Shown here: in pieces, positions 56,601 to 64,000 of the stretch
Layout: every line of letters starts with the position of its first letter
Position numbering within the stretch: the stretch's first letter is position 1
DNA from: Deltaproteobacteria bacterium
Lineage (GTDB): Bacteria > Myxococcota_A > UBA796 > UBA2385
Direction: 5' to 3'
Assembly: GCA_016792625.1 (NCBI GenBank)
Contig: JAEUKK010000131.1
Span: forward strand, 35,344-99,343
Length of the DNA stretch: 64,000 nucleotides
Program-made: the position numbers and the translations under genes
The notes under the pieces: generated by a model
Told to the model about the DNA's origin: nothing
The model's database searches: none
What the model saw: the letters and a program-made list of their open reading frames with translations, nothing else

Positions 56601-56852
56601 GCGCTCTCGGCCACCGGGCGCAGCGCACAGCGCGACATCGCCGGCCAGGGCGTGATCCCCGGCGATGAGCGCCTGCCGGGCGTGGTCACCCTCGACGCGG
56701 CCCTGCACGGTCAGCTGCGCGGCCCGCTCTGGGGCTACATGACCGTGAACAACGCGCTGAACACCATTGTGATGGAGTCGCTGCGACCCTATGGTGCCCG
56801 CCCCTCGGCCCCTCGCCAGCTCATGGTGGGCATCACGCTGAACAGCGGCTGA
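53655..56852 (+). CDS. Fatty-acid hydroxylase/sterol desaturase fused to a FecA-like TonB-dependent receptor
   Basis: 1065 residues in one open frame. Residues 1-333 are a membrane hydroxylase of the sterol desaturase superfamily with the di-iron histidine boxes HRLMH (154-158), HEVHH (167-171), NLRHS (236-240) and HQLHH (260-264), and several membrane helices. Residues 334-351 (MLSLPVFSLLWPDLAAAA) look like a signal peptide with an Ala-rich cleavage site. Residues 355-1065 are a TonB-dependent receptor: the plug has IPGVTIRVEDGFGLRPNIGIRG, LLEDGLPLAPAPYAAPAAYYFP and VFKGATAIRQGPQTIAGAVNL; the barrel follows and ends in RQLMVGITLNSG. An in-frame ATG at 54654 could start the receptor alone, since no stop codon separates the parts. 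It belongs to the Fur-boxed DUF4856-imelysin operon. The start (GTG 53655 or 53661) is uncertain. Confidence 0.87.
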   Translation: MRVNDGANDVLRTILSSLGQPVLDPGSRTFWPWLLGAALIAAALRVWATGRGAEGWSLAQVRWSSVLHAIFPYRWLREPSGQLDLQLLVLRRLIAVARAGGGVSGAYLLGTRLVMLLDRTVGAPTPPALPGWALTLVYSLALFLSWDLSRFLLHRLMHTAPALWAFHEVHHSATRLTPLTFHRTHPVESLLYDLRGVVATGVVAGLFYWVFRGAAAEHTLLGVHSIGLVLNALTGNLRHSAVFVRFPAAVERWLLSPAQHQLHHSADPAHHDANYGTWLAVWDRAAGTLLPSPLAPIGRFGVPEARHEQRLASALLSPFRVAAGALSRPARAGMLSLPVFSLLWPDLAAAAEGEAPADDEADGTGESIVVTAPDGTPRVAGSAHVVSEAELERFEYTDIHKVLAKIPGVTIRVEDGFGLRPNIGIRGVDSDRSSKILLLEDGLPLAPAPYAAPAAYYFPLTQRIVGVEVFKGATAIRQGPQTIAGAVNLLTRPVGPRDAAALDLAVGPRDTQKLHGWVNVRAGDLGLLLEGAHLGTGGFKQLDTGGETGFSRDDLMGKAELRLPGLGGGRQRAELKLGWGQEQSRETYLGLTLDDFEADPLRRYSASADDLMQWDRTAGSLRWFWTHPHVRAELSAYGALLDRTWLRFDGLGSGVDVNDVLTADLSAANAEATRLAALLAGEVDSASADENIVLVTNDRHFRSGGVQARLTHTAGGAAWGSELELGVRLHGDHVLRDHTAQQRPMAGGRLQERVGPLVQTTDSEAMARALSLHLAEDLRLGPVHLLPGLRMEQVHTRLDDALVDDPAIVADTRTLLPGAGALWSATPWLDLFGAAHRGSSPVPPGSPEGTKPELANNYEAGLRLSPRATRLELVGFWSAYDNLTGQCTLSGGCADAQLDQQFNGGEADVWGAEGSLHQELGLPGKWLLIGDLAGTWTESAFRTGFVSALPRWGTVEPGDALPYLPQLQGTAGLSAVHPRVNAALSATGRSAQRDIAGQGVIPGDERLPGVVTLDAALHGQLRGPLWGYMTVNNALNTIVMESLRPYGARPSAPRQLMVGITLNSG

Positions 56853-56888
56853 GCTGGGCGCCTGCGGCCCCCCTCCGCGCGCGCGGCC

Positions 56889-56918
56889 GACGCCCCCGCC
56901 GGCCGCCCGGGGGGCGTC
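56889..56918. terminator. Hairpin after the TonB receptor gene
   Basis: GACGCCCCC (56889-56897) and GGGGGCGTC (56910-56918) form a 9-bp stem with a 12-base loop, between convergent genes. There is no T-run. Confidence 0.45.
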
Positions 56919-57007
56919 CTGCGGGGCGGCCGCTTGGTCGGCTGCGCCGACCCGCCTGACGGCGGCGCTGCGGTCGGCCGGGCGCGGCCCCACCCGTGAA
57001 CGAAGGC

Positions 57008-57430
57008 CTAGAAGTCGACCGAGGCCCCGCAGCCGCAGGGGCGCTTGGCCTGCGGGTTCTCGATCTCAAAGCCAGCGGCCATCATGTCATCCTTCCAGCC
57101 GATGGTGCTGTTCTTGAGCTTGGCCATGTGCTCGCGGCTGACGAAGACGCGCACCTCACCCTGACCGAAGACGAGATCATCGTCAGCGGCGCTCTCTTCG
57201 AACTCGAGCACGTACTTGTAGCCGCTGCAGCCGCCGCCGGTGAGGCCAAAGCGCAGGCCCCAGCCCTCTTCGCCGTACTCTTTGGCGAGCTCGACGATGT
57301 TCTCGGCGGCGTCGGCGGTGATGTGGATGGTGTCGGCCTCGGTGAAGCCCGGGCCCTGATCGACGGCGGCGGTGTCGGCGGGGGCAGCGACCACCCCAGC
57401 GTTCTCGGCGTTCTCGGTTGCGTGGTCCAT
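57008..57430 (-). CDS. IscA/HesB-type iron-sulfur cluster assembly accessory protein
   Basis: 140 residues. Residues 33-140 are the A-type carrier domain, with all three cluster-binding cysteines: Cys68 in GGGCSGYKY and Cys132/Cys134 in RPCGCGAS. The N-terminal 30 residues are an Ala/Asp-rich extension. ErpA or IscA identity cannot be separated without a tree. It is the last gene on this minus-strand block and its position beside an iron uptake operon is notable but possibly coincidental. Confidence 0.93.
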   Translation of the reverse strand: MDHATENAENAGVVAAPADTAAVDQGPGFTEADTIHITADAAENIVELAKEYGEEGWGLRFGLTGGGCSGYKYVLEFEESAADDDLVFGQGEVRVFVSREHMAKLKNSTIGWKDDMMAAGFEIENPQAKRPCGCGASVDF

Positions 57431-57487
57431 GTGCGCCTGCTCCTCGGCGGTGGGCGGGGTCGCCGGCGCGCGGGCCAGCGGTGAAGG

Positions 57488-57844
57488 TCAGCTAACGGCG
57501 GGCGGAGGCGGCGCACCGCCCGACCGCAGCGCGCGGGCGACCCGCCAGGCCCGGTAGGGGATCTGGGCGGCGACCAGCAGGTAGAGCAGCGGCCCGAGCT
57601 TGTGCAGGCGCCAAGCGCCGTCAAGGTCGAGGTGCCCCATGTAGGTGAAGCTGCGGGTCATGCCGCAGCCGAAGCACTCGCGGTCGAGAACGATGCGCGA
57701 GAGGCAGAGGGGCGGCAGCTCCCAGCCGAACAAGGTGAGCGCGCTGTCGCCCGGCGTCAAGCTCAGGCTCAGCACGGTCACGACCAGGGCCCCGAGCCCC
57801 AGCTGCAGGTCACCCCGCGCCCGGGCCCAGGGCCGCGCCGCCAT
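57488..57844 (-). CDS. DUF2752 small membrane protein
   Basis: 118 residues, four bases after the nusB stop. Two to three hydrophobic helices (LGLGALVVTVLSLSLTP, LGPLLYLLVAAQIPY) surround the DUF2752 hallmark CFGCGMTRSF. The function of the family is unknown. The ATG at 57844 is the first plausible start outside nusB. Confidence 0.85.
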   Translation of the reverse strand: MAARPWARARGDLQLGLGALVVTVLSLSLTPGDSALTLFGWELPPLCLSRIVLDRECFGCGMTRSFTYMGHLDLDGAWRLHKLGPLLYLLVAAQIPYRAWRVARALRSGGAPPPPAVS

Positions 57845-57848
57845 CGGC

Positions 57849-58303
57849 TCAGGCCTGCTTGTGTCGGCGGCCACCGCGCCCCGTCTCTGCCGCGATGCGG
57901 TCGACGATGCCGTTGACGAAGGCCTTGCTGTCGGTGTCGCCGAAACGTTTGGCCAGCTCGATCGCCTCGTTGATCGCCACGCTGTGGGGCACCTCGGGGC
58001 AGGCCAGCAGCTCAAAAGTGCAGATGCGCAGGATGTTGCGGTCGACCAACGGCATCCGGCGCACGCGCCAGTTGGTGCTCGCCGTGTCGATGAGGCCGTC
58101 GATCTCGGCGCCGCGCTCCAGCACCCCGCCCACCAGCTGGCGGGCGTACTGGAGCTCTTCGAGATCGGCGCCCACGCCGTCCATGTCGTCGCCGTCGGTC
58201 CGGGCGGCGCCCAGCGCGGCGAGGGCCGGCTCGGCGGACAAGGTGTTCTGCTCGACCTGGTAGAGGGCCTGCAGGGCGAACTCGCGGGAGCGGCGGCGGG
58301 ACA

Positions 58304-58304
<1 letters not shown>
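57849..58304 (-). CDS. nusB: Transcription antitermination factor NusB
   Basis: 151 residues. NusB binds boxA RNA with NusE (S10) in rRNA antitermination. The N terminus SRRRSREFALQALYQVEQN and the C-terminal helices VPHSVAINEAIELAKRFGDTDSKAFVNGIVD are the family signatures. Its ATG shares one base with the ribH stop (TGATG). The ribH-nusB order is the usual bacterial one. Confidence 0.96.
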
Positions 58305-58798
<494 letters not shown>

Positions 58799-58814
58799 GG
58801 GGGCTCCAGGAGGG

Positions 58815-60044
58815 TCAGCGGCTCTCGAGGCCGGCGGGCAGCAGGTGGCCGAGCTGGGTGCGGCGCTCGTCGAGGAAGGTGTCGCTGACCGAGCCGCCGC
58901 GGACGACCAAGGGCACCTGGGCGCTGACCTGCAGGCCGTAGCCCTCGAGCCCCTTGATCTTGCGGGGGTTGTTGGTCATCAGGCGCAGGTCGCGCACGCC
59001 GAGGTCGAGCAAGATCTGGGCGCCGGTGCCCATCTCGCGCAGCTCGCCGCCGCCGGCATCACCCGCCCCGGCGGTCGACAGCCCGAGGTGCGACTTCATG
59101 CGCGCGACCAGCGCGTCGGTCTTGAGCGCCGCGCCCACGTGCAGGTAGACCAGGGCGCCGCGACCCTCGGCGGAGATGGCGTCGAGGGCGGCGTCGAGCT
59201 GGCCGCCGCAGTCGCAGTCGCCGACCCGGAAGATGTCGCCGGTCGGGCAAAATGCCTGCAGGCGCACCAAAGACGCGGCGCCGTCGCTGAGCTCACCCTT
59301 CCACAGGGCCATGTGCACGCCGCCGTCGGTGCGGCTGCGGTAGACCCGCAGGTTCATCGGGCCGTGTTTGGGCGTCTGGACCACTGTGTCGACCTCGCGG
59401 TCGACCAGGACCTCGTGGCGGATGCGCCAGCGGATGAGGTCGGCCACGGTCACCACGCGGATCTTGTGCTTCTCGCCGAAGCGGACCAGGTCGGGCAGCC
59501 GGGCCATCGTGCCGTCGTCGTTCATGATCTCGCAGATCACGCCGGCGGGGCTCAGGCCAGCGAGGCGGGCCATGTCGACGCTGCCCTCGGTCTGGCCGGT
59601 GCGCACGAGCACGCCGCCGTCGCGGGCCCGCAGGGGGAAGATGTGGCCGGGCACCACGAGGTCTTGGGGGCCCTTGGTCGGGTCGAGGGCCACCTTGATG
59701 GTGTGGGCGCGGTCGGCGGCCGAGATGCCGGTGGTCACGCCCTCGCGGGCCTCGATGCTCACCGTAAACGCCGTGTGGTACGGGCTCTGGTTGTTGGTGG
59801 CCATCATCGGCAGCTGCAGCTGGCGCACCCGCTCTTCGGTCATCGACAAGCAGATGAGGCCGCGGCCGTGGGTGGCCATGAAGTTGATGGCCTCGGGGGT
59901 GACCGCCTCGGCAGCCATCGTGAGATCACCCTCGTTCTCGCGATCTTCGTCGTCGACGAGGATGATCATGCGGCCAGCGCGGATGTCTTGCAGGCCGAGC
60001 TCCACCCGGCGGATCGGATCCGGATCCATGACCACGAACGACAT
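58815..60044 (-). CDS. ribBA: RibBA: DHBP synthase fused to a variant GTP cyclohydrolase II domain
   Basis: 409 residues from an ATG with GGAG five bases upstream. The DHBP synthase half (8-205) is intact: DDEDRENEGDL, THGRGLICLSM, GVTTGISAADRAHTI, GHIFPLRARDGGVLVRTGQTEGSVD. The GTP cyclohydrolase II half (210-409) keeps the zinc Cys (Cys266, Cys277, Cys279 in DCDCGGQLDAAL) and LMTNNPRKI, but the strongly conserved YLRQEGRGIGL segment reads YLHVGAALKTD (300-310). Whether this half is active is therefore uncertain; I recall similar variants from other Myxococcota. Confidence 0.92.
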   Translation of the reverse strand: MSFVVMDPDPIRRVELGLQDIRAGRMIILVDDEDRENEGDLTMAAEAVTPEAINFMATHGRGLICLSMTEERVRQLQLPMMATNNQSPYHTAFTVSIEAREGVTTGISAADRAHTIKVALDPTKGPQDLVVPGHIFPLRARDGGVLVRTGQTEGSVDMARLAGLSPAGVICEIMNDDGTMARLPDLVRFGEKHKIRVVTVADLIRWRIRHEVLVDREVDTVVQTPKHGPMNLRVYRSRTDGGVHMALWKGELSDGAASLVRLQAFCPTGDIFRVGDCDCGGQLDAALDAISAEGRGALVYLHVGAALKTDALVARMKSHLGLSTAGAGDAGGGELREMGTGAQILLDLGVRDLRLMTNNPRKIKGLEGYGLQVSAQVPLVVRGGSVSDTFLDERRTQLGHLLPAGLESR

Positions 60045-60171
60045 GCAGGCTCCAAAGCCGCCGGGGTGGGCGACGTGTGGCGGGGCCCGGTCGCGTCCAG
60101 GCGCGGCGCGGGCGAGGGAGCCCCCTAGCCGGGCCGGTGGCCCCTGTCGCGGGGCGATGCGGCGACAGGCC

Positions 60172-61266
60172 TCAGGTGGGGCCCGGGGCGGCGGGCTGGT
60201 AGCGCAGCTCGAGGTCATCGCCGTGCTGGCGCAGCTCGACCAAGCGGAAGCGCGGGCCCTCGGCCAAGGAGAAGGGCGCGCCCTCGACCCAATGGCGGCC
60301 GCCGGCGAGCACCCGGGGCGCGAGGAAGAGCCGCAGCTCGTCGACAAGCCCGGCCGAGAGCAGGCTGTGGTGCACCGCGCCGCCGCCCTCGACGAGCACG
60401 GTGTGCACGCCCTCGTCGACAAGAGCGCCCAGCACGGCATGAAGGTCAAGGCCGCCCGGACCCCGGGGCACCCGACGCAGCCGCGCCGGCGCCAGGGCCT
60501 GCTCCTGCGCGGGATCAGCGTCAGGCGCGGTGAAGATGAGGGGGGGCCGCCCCGCCCGCAGCACCTGCGCGGTCGGCGGCGTGCGCAGCCGGCCGTCGAG
60601 GATCACGGGCAGGGCGTCGCGGCCGCCCTCGATGCGGGTGGTGAGCGCGGGATCATCGTCCAGCACGGTCTGGCTGCCGACCATCACCGCGTCGCACTGG
60701 TCGCGCAGGGCCCGGCCAGCGGCCCGGGCGGCGGCGCCGGTGATCCACTGGCTGCGACCGCCCGCGTCGGAGATGCGGCCATCGAGGCTGATCGCGGCCT
60801 TGAGCACCACCTGGGGGCGACCGGCGGTGCGGGCGCGGACGAAGCCTGCGTTGAGCGCCAGGGCCTCGGCCTCGAGCACGCCCACCACCACCTCGATGCC
60901 CGCCGCGCGCAGCTGGGCAATGCCACGCCCCTGCATGCGCGGGTCGGGATCGACCATGCCCACGACCACCCGGCGGACCCCGGCGGCGATGACCGCCTCG
61001 GTGCAGGGGGGCGTGCGGCCGTGGTGGCAGCAGGGCTCAAGGTTCACGTAGAGGGTCGCGCCCGCCGCCCCGCCCCGGGCGTCGGCCAAGGCCTCGACCT
61101 CGGCGTGGGGCTGGCCGGCCCGGGTGTGAAAGCCGGCCCCGACGACGGCCCCGTCGCGCACGAGCACGGCGCCGACCATCGGGTTGGGCGCGGTGCGGCC
61201 CCGCGCGCGCGCCGCGAGGGCGAGGGCCTGGCCCATGAAGGCCGCGTCGGCCGCGCGATCAGTCAC
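60172..61266 (-). CDS. ribD: RibD: riboflavin deaminase/reductase
   Basis: 364 residues from a GTG that overlaps the nrdR stop by 8 bases. The deaminase domain (1-145) has APNPMVGAVLV, the zinc site HAEVEAL and PCCHHGRTPPC. The reductase domain (150-364) has LKAAISLDGRI, SQWITG, VMVGSQTVLDDDPALTTR and VLVEGGGAVHHSLL. It performs the second and third steps of riboflavin synthesis. The 127-base gap to ribBA holds no recognisable FMN riboswitch. Confidence 0.95.
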   Translation of the reverse strand: MTDRAADAAFMGQALALAARARGRTAPNPMVGAVLVRDGAVVGAGFHTRAGQPHAEVEALADARGGAAGATLYVNLEPCCHHGRTPPCTEAVIAAGVRRVVVGMVDPDPRMQGRGIAQLRAAGIEVVVGVLEAEALALNAGFVRARTAGRPQVVLKAAISLDGRISDAGGRSQWITGAAARAAGRALRDQCDAVMVGSQTVLDDDPALTTRIEGGRDALPVILDGRLRTPPTAQVLRAGRPPLIFTAPDADPAQEQALAPARLRRVPRGPGGLDLHAVLGALVDEGVHTVLVEGGGAVHHSLLSAGLVDELRLFLAPRVLAGGRHWVEGAPFSLAEGPRFRLVELRQHGDDLELRYQPAAPGPT

Positions 61267-61747
61267 CTTGACCCCCACCGTCGACCACCCCGCCCGGGCC
61301 CGCCGCGCCGAGGTAGGGCCGCAGCAGCTGCAAAAGGTCGTCGGGCCCCTCGATGCCGCGCAGCACGCTGGCGAAGCGCACATAGGCGACGATGTCAACC
61401 GCCGCGAGCTCTGCGAGCACCAGCTCGCCGATCTCGGCGCTGGTCACCTCAGGGGCCACCGAGAGCGAGACCTTGACCTCGACCCGGCTGGCCAGCTCGT
61501 CGATGGTGCGCGCGTCGACCGGCCGCTTGCGGCAGGCCAAACGTACGCCCTCGACCACCTTGTCGTGATCGAAGGGCTCGCGCCGCCCCTCACGCTTGAC
61601 CACGAGCGGGAGCTTGCGCTCGACCCGCTCGTGGGTGGTGAAGCGGTGGTTGCACTGCAAGCACTGGCGCCGCCGCTTGAGCGCGTCGCCGGTCGCCCGG
61701 GTCTCGAGCACCTTGGACTCGGGGTGCTGGCAGGCCGGGCAGTTCAC
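61259..61747 (-). CDS. nrdR: Transcriptional repressor NrdR
   Basis: 162 residues. The N-terminal zinc ribbon MNCPACQHPESKVLETR...RRRQCLQCNHRFTTHE (four Cys) and the ATP-cone (LPLVVKREGRREPFDHDKVVEGVRLACRKRPV) are diagnostic. NrdR represses ribonucleotide reductase genes in response to dATP. GTG start overlaps the glyA stop (GTGA). The 16 residues after LRPYLG are a variable Gly-rich tail. Confidence 0.96.
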   Translation of the reverse strand: MNCPACQHPESKVLETRATGDALKRRRQCLQCNHRFTTHERVERKLPLVVKREGRREPFDHDKVVEGVRLACRKRPVDARTIDELASRVEVKVSLSVAPEVTSAEIGELVLAELAAVDIVAYVRFASVLRGIEGPDDLLQLLRPYLGAAGPGGVVDGGGQGD

Positions 61748-63018
61748 GCGGAGGGCCCCGCGCCGTGGGCGCCGCCATAGAGCGGGAAGGCGGCGCAGAG
61801 CGCGCTGACCCCGGCCCGCACGCGGGCGTGCACGTCGGCGTCTTCGGGGCTCGCGAGCAGATCAGCGATCCAGTCGGCGATCTGCTCGGACTCGGCCACG
61901 CCCATGCCGCGGGTGGTCATCGCCGGCGTGCCGACCCGCACCCCCGAGGTCACCATGGGGCTGCGGCGCTCGCCGGGCACAGTGTTCTTGTTGACCGTGA
62001 TGCCGGCTTTGCCCAGCAGCAGCTCGCCGTCTTTGCCCGACAGCGGGTGCTCGCTGAGATCAATGAGCATCAGGTGGTTGTCGGTGCCGCCGCTGACCAG
62101 GCTGTGGCCACGGGCGACGAGGCGGGCGGCCATGGCCTTGGCGTTGGCCAACACCTGCTCTTGGTAGCTGCGGAAGGAGGGCTGCAGCGCCTCGTTAAAC
62201 GCGACCGCCTTGGCGGCGATGACGTGCATGAGCGGCCCGCCTTGGCTGCCCGGGAACACCGCGCTGTTCATCGCCTTCATCTGATCACGCTTGGCGAGGA
62301 TGAGGCCGCCGCGCGGCCCGCGCAGCGTCTTGTGCGTGGTGGTCGTGACCACGTCGCAGTGCGGGAAGGGGCTCGGGTGCAGGCCGACCGCGACGAGCCC
62401 CGCGATGTGGGCGATGTCGGCCATGAGCAGCGCGCCGACCTCGTCAGCGATGGCCTTGAACGCCGCGAAGTCGATGATGCGCGGGTAGGCGCTGGCCCCA
62501 CAGACGATGAGCTTGGGCCGCTCGGCGAGGGCGACGGCGCGCACCTCGTCCATGTCGAGCCAGCCGTCGGGGCGCACATGGTAGTGCACCGGCCGGTAGA
62601 GCCGGCCCGAGCTGTTCACCGGCGAGCCGTGGGTCAGGTGGCCGCCGTGGCTGAGGTCGAGGCCGAGGAAGGTGTCGCCCGGCTTGAGCAGGGCGAGGAA
62701 GACCGCCGCGTTGGCCGAGGCGCCCGAGTGCGGCTGCACGTTGACGCCGATGTCGCAGCCCTCGACCATAAACAGCTTGCGGGCGCGGGCGCGGGCGAGG
62801 TTCTCGACCACGTCGACGTTCTCGCAGCCGCCGTAGTAGCGCGCGCCGGGCAGGCCCTCGGCGTACTTGTTGGTGAGGGGGGAGCCCATGGCCTCCATCA
62901 CCGCGAGGCTGGCGTGGTTCTCGGACGCGATCAGCTCGAGATCGTGCTGCTGGCGGTTCACCTCGGCCATGACCGAGGCGTAGACTTCGGGATCTTCGCT
63001 CTGAAGGTTCGGGAACAT
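61744..63018 (-). CDS. glyA: Serine hydroxymethyltransferase
   Basis: 424 residues, full length. It interconverts serine and glycine with tetrahydrofolate. Motifs: LELIASENHAS, NKYAEGLPGARYYGG, VQPHSGASAN, DIAHIAGLV, and the PLP lysine in VVTTTTHKTLRGPRGG. It heads the nrdR-rib genes, an arrangement common in bacteria. The 143-base gap before it has short GGACGGA-type repeats and no clear regulatory site. Confidence 0.97.
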   Translation of the reverse strand: MFPNLQSEDPEVYASVMAEVNRQQHDLELIASENHASLAVMEAMGSPLTNKYAEGLPGARYYGGCENVDVVENLARARARKLFMVEGCDIGVNVQPHSGASANAAVFLALLKPGDTFLGLDLSHGGHLTHGSPVNSSGRLYRPVHYHVRPDGWLDMDEVRAVALAERPKLIVCGASAYPRIIDFAAFKAIADEVGALLMADIAHIAGLVAVGLHPSPFPHCDVVTTTTHKTLRGPRGGLILAKRDQMKAMNSAVFPGSQGGPLMHVIAAKAVAFNEALQPSFRSYQEQVLANAKAMAARLVARGHSLVSGGTDNHLMLIDLSEHPLSGKDGELLLGKAGITVNKNTVPGERRSPMVTSGVRVGTPAMTTRGMGVAESEQIADWIADLLASPEDADVHARVRAGVSALCAAFPLYGGAHGAGPSA

Positions 63019-63161
63019 CCGGGTGCCTCGGGTCAGCGGTGGAGGGAGAGACGGGACGAAACGGGAAAGGACGGAGCGGGAACGGACGGAGCCGGACGGA
63101 CCGGTTCAGGCGGACGACCACGGCGGAGGCGGCCAGAGACGCGCCCGGCGCGGAGCAGCCC

Positions 63162-63653
63162 TCAGCGCGCGGGGGCCAAGTCGCGGGCCTCGATGGCGTG
63201 GAGCTTGTCGAGGCGCTGCTGGTGGCGCCCGCCCTCAAACCGCCCGTCGAGGAAGGCCAGGAGCAGCTCGCCCGCCAGCCCGCCGCCGACCACCCGCTCG
63301 CCGAGACACAAGACGTTGGCGTCATTGTGAAGTCGGGTCGCCCGGGCCGAGAAGCTATCCGAGACCACCGCCGCCCGCACGCCGGGCACGCGGTTCGCGG
63401 CCATGGCCATGCCCACGCCGGTGCCGCAGACCAGCAGGCCCCAAGCCGCCCCGCCCTCAGCCACCGCGGTCGCCACCGACAGCGCGAGGTCTGGGTAGTC
63501 GCAGCGCGCGCCATCAAGGGTACCGTGATCAACGACCTCGTGCCCCAAGGCGCGCAGCTGCTCGACCAGCTCGTTCTTGAGGCGAAAGCCGGCGTGGTCA
63601 GCGCCGACCGCGACCGGCCCGGGGCGGTCCGCAAAACGAAGGGAGGGGTTCAC
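63162..63653 (-). CDS. rpiB: Ribose-5-phosphate isomerase B
   Basis: 163 residues from a GTG with GGAG six bases upstream; the frame extends to 63779 but the extra part is not homologous. RpiB motifs are complete: GADHAGFRLKNEL, the catalytic Cys in CGTGVGMAMAANRVPGVRAA, and ATRLHNDANVLCLGER. It interconverts ribose 5-phosphate and ribulose 5-phosphate, and rpiB-glyA adjacency is common. Confidence 0.94.
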   Translation of the reverse strand: MNPSLRFADRPGPVAVGADHAGFRLKNELVEQLRALGHEVVDHGTLDGARCDYPDLALSVATAVAEGGAAWGLLVCGTGVGMAMAANRVPGVRAAVVSDSFSARATRLHNDANVLCLGERVVGGGLAGELLLAFLDGRFEGGRHQQRLDKLHAIEARDLAPAR

Positions 63654-63731
63654 GCGGCGCTCCGAGGTGGCGGGCGCGCGCTCTAATGGGCGGGCCCGCC
63701 GAGCGGGAGCAGATCGCGCCCGGTCGGTCAC

Positions 63732-63745
63732 CGACAGTTCTGTCG
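63732..63745. promoter_or_regulatory. Perfect palindrome CGACAG-TT-CTGTCG
   Basis: A 6-bp perfect inverted repeat 79 bases upstream of the rpiB start on the minus strand. It is operator-like; the protein that binds it is unknown. Confidence 0.45.
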
Positions 63746-63800
63746 ATGAATGGATGAAGCTGTACTCTCCACGAGGCAAGGCGGCCTATCGATCCAATCA

Positions 63801-63868
63801 TCAGACATAATCGTCTGACATCACAGACAGAACCACACCGCGGCCAACACATCAGACAAAATCGTCTG
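63801..63868. promoter_or_regulatory. Pair of matching palindromes, TCAGAC-N6-GTCTG
   Basis: TCAGACATAATCGTCTGA (63801-63818) and TCAGACAAAATCGTCTGC (63852-63869) share 16 of 18 bases and lie 51 bases apart, about five helical turns. A half-site-like CAGACAG lies between them. They are upstream of rpiB on the minus strand and may also serve a gene past the window end. Confidence 0.55.
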
Positions 63869-63905
63869 CACCAACAGTGGCCTCCTCCCCCGCTCCGGCC
63901 CACGT

Positions 63906-64000
63906 AAGCCGAGGCCTTCGCGGCGAGCCCCCTCATCGCCCACCAAAGCCCCAAAACGCGCCGTCTTGGGGGGTTTCCAAAGGGGGGCCATTGCGGGCTG
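63906..64000. repeat. Second copy of the 50.3 kb dispersed repeat (runs off the window)
   Basis: AAGCCGAGGCCTTCGCGGCG at 63906-63925, then CCTCATCGCCCACC, match the 50.3-50.5 kb units. After a divergent stretch, AAAGGGGGGCCATTGCGGGCTG-type sequence at the window end matches 50541-50562. The same order of blocks in both places suggests a defined element. The rest of 63654-63905 holds the palindromes above and no gene. Confidence 0.7.

Noticed and set aside
60045..60171. FMN riboswitch before ribBA.
   Set aside because: The 127-base gap shows none of the conserved RFN-element segments that I can recognise.

Overview
The window is uniformly GC-rich and reads as chromosomal DNA from a Myxococcota (delta-proteobacterial) lineage. 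The best evidence for this is the secreted trypsin-like protease (41452-42603), which ends in a MYXO-CTERM-style tail (Gly-Cys, hydrophobic stretch, Arg-rich end). A DHH-CBS-nucleotidyltransferase fusion, many Asp/Gly-rich lipoproteins with LxxC lipoboxes, and degenerate signalling proteins fit the same group. I see no phage, transposase, rRNA, tRNA or CRISPR array. The genus cannot be named from this sequence.

Layout. 1-2986: the tail of an unknown gene, a tail-anchored pseudokinase and an MBL-fold hydrolase. 3025-5624 (minus): rbfA, truB, tsaE and a ComEA-like protein. 5722-8841 (minus): crotonase, BKACE (DUF849) and a biotin-carboxylase-like protein that has lost its catalytic residues. 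8925-10802: a Rossmann/DUF2520 protein, a small conserved protein and rpmB with a terminator. 11116-17350: a degenerate histidine kinase fused to a receiver, a Rieske protein, a Cys-less rhodanese, a TPR lytic transglycosylase and a PRC-barrel protein. 17619-25597: a compact seven-gene operon of exported proteins (two paralogous lipoproteins, three c-type haem proteins, a Tat-exported DUF1501 protein and a discoidin-like protein). 25708-27477: YceI and an intact GAF histidine kinase.

27488-32025 (minus): tetR, an alpha-oxoamine synthase and a DHH-CBS-tRNA nucleotidyltransferase. They diverge from a large BadF-type activase and a 2-hydroxyacyl-CoA dehydratase-like protein (32185-37537), with a perfect TetR-type palindrome between them. 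37629-41322 (minus): VTC polyphosphate polymerase, DUF4956, HlyD adaptor and TolC channel, possibly a polyphosphate-linked tripartite export system. 41452-42603: MYXO-CTERM protease. 42855-48364 (minus): three GH57-type glycogen enzymes. 48445-50274: a beta-propeller protein. 50275-50923: a repeat-rich, strongly structured intergenic region ending in Fur-like boxes. 50924-56852: an iron-uptake operon (DUF4856 lipoprotein, imelysin, and a single ORF joining a fatty-acid hydroxylase/sterol desaturase to a FecA-like TonB-dependent receptor). 57008-63653 (minus): IscA-type protein, DUF2752, nusB, ribH, ribBA, ribD, nrdR, glyA and rpiB, the usual riboflavin/one-carbon cluster. 63654-64000: operator-like palindromes and a second copy of the 50.3 kb repeat.

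The best candidates for undescribed biology are the hydroxylase-TonB receptor fusion, the VTC-DUF4956-HlyD-TolC operon, the BKACE operon with a dead biotin carboxylase, and the seven-gene DUF1501/multihaem operon. A recurring theme is enzyme folds that have lost key residues: pseudokinase, kinase-receiver hybrid, biotin carboxylase, rhodanese, imelysin, and the middle GH57 protein.
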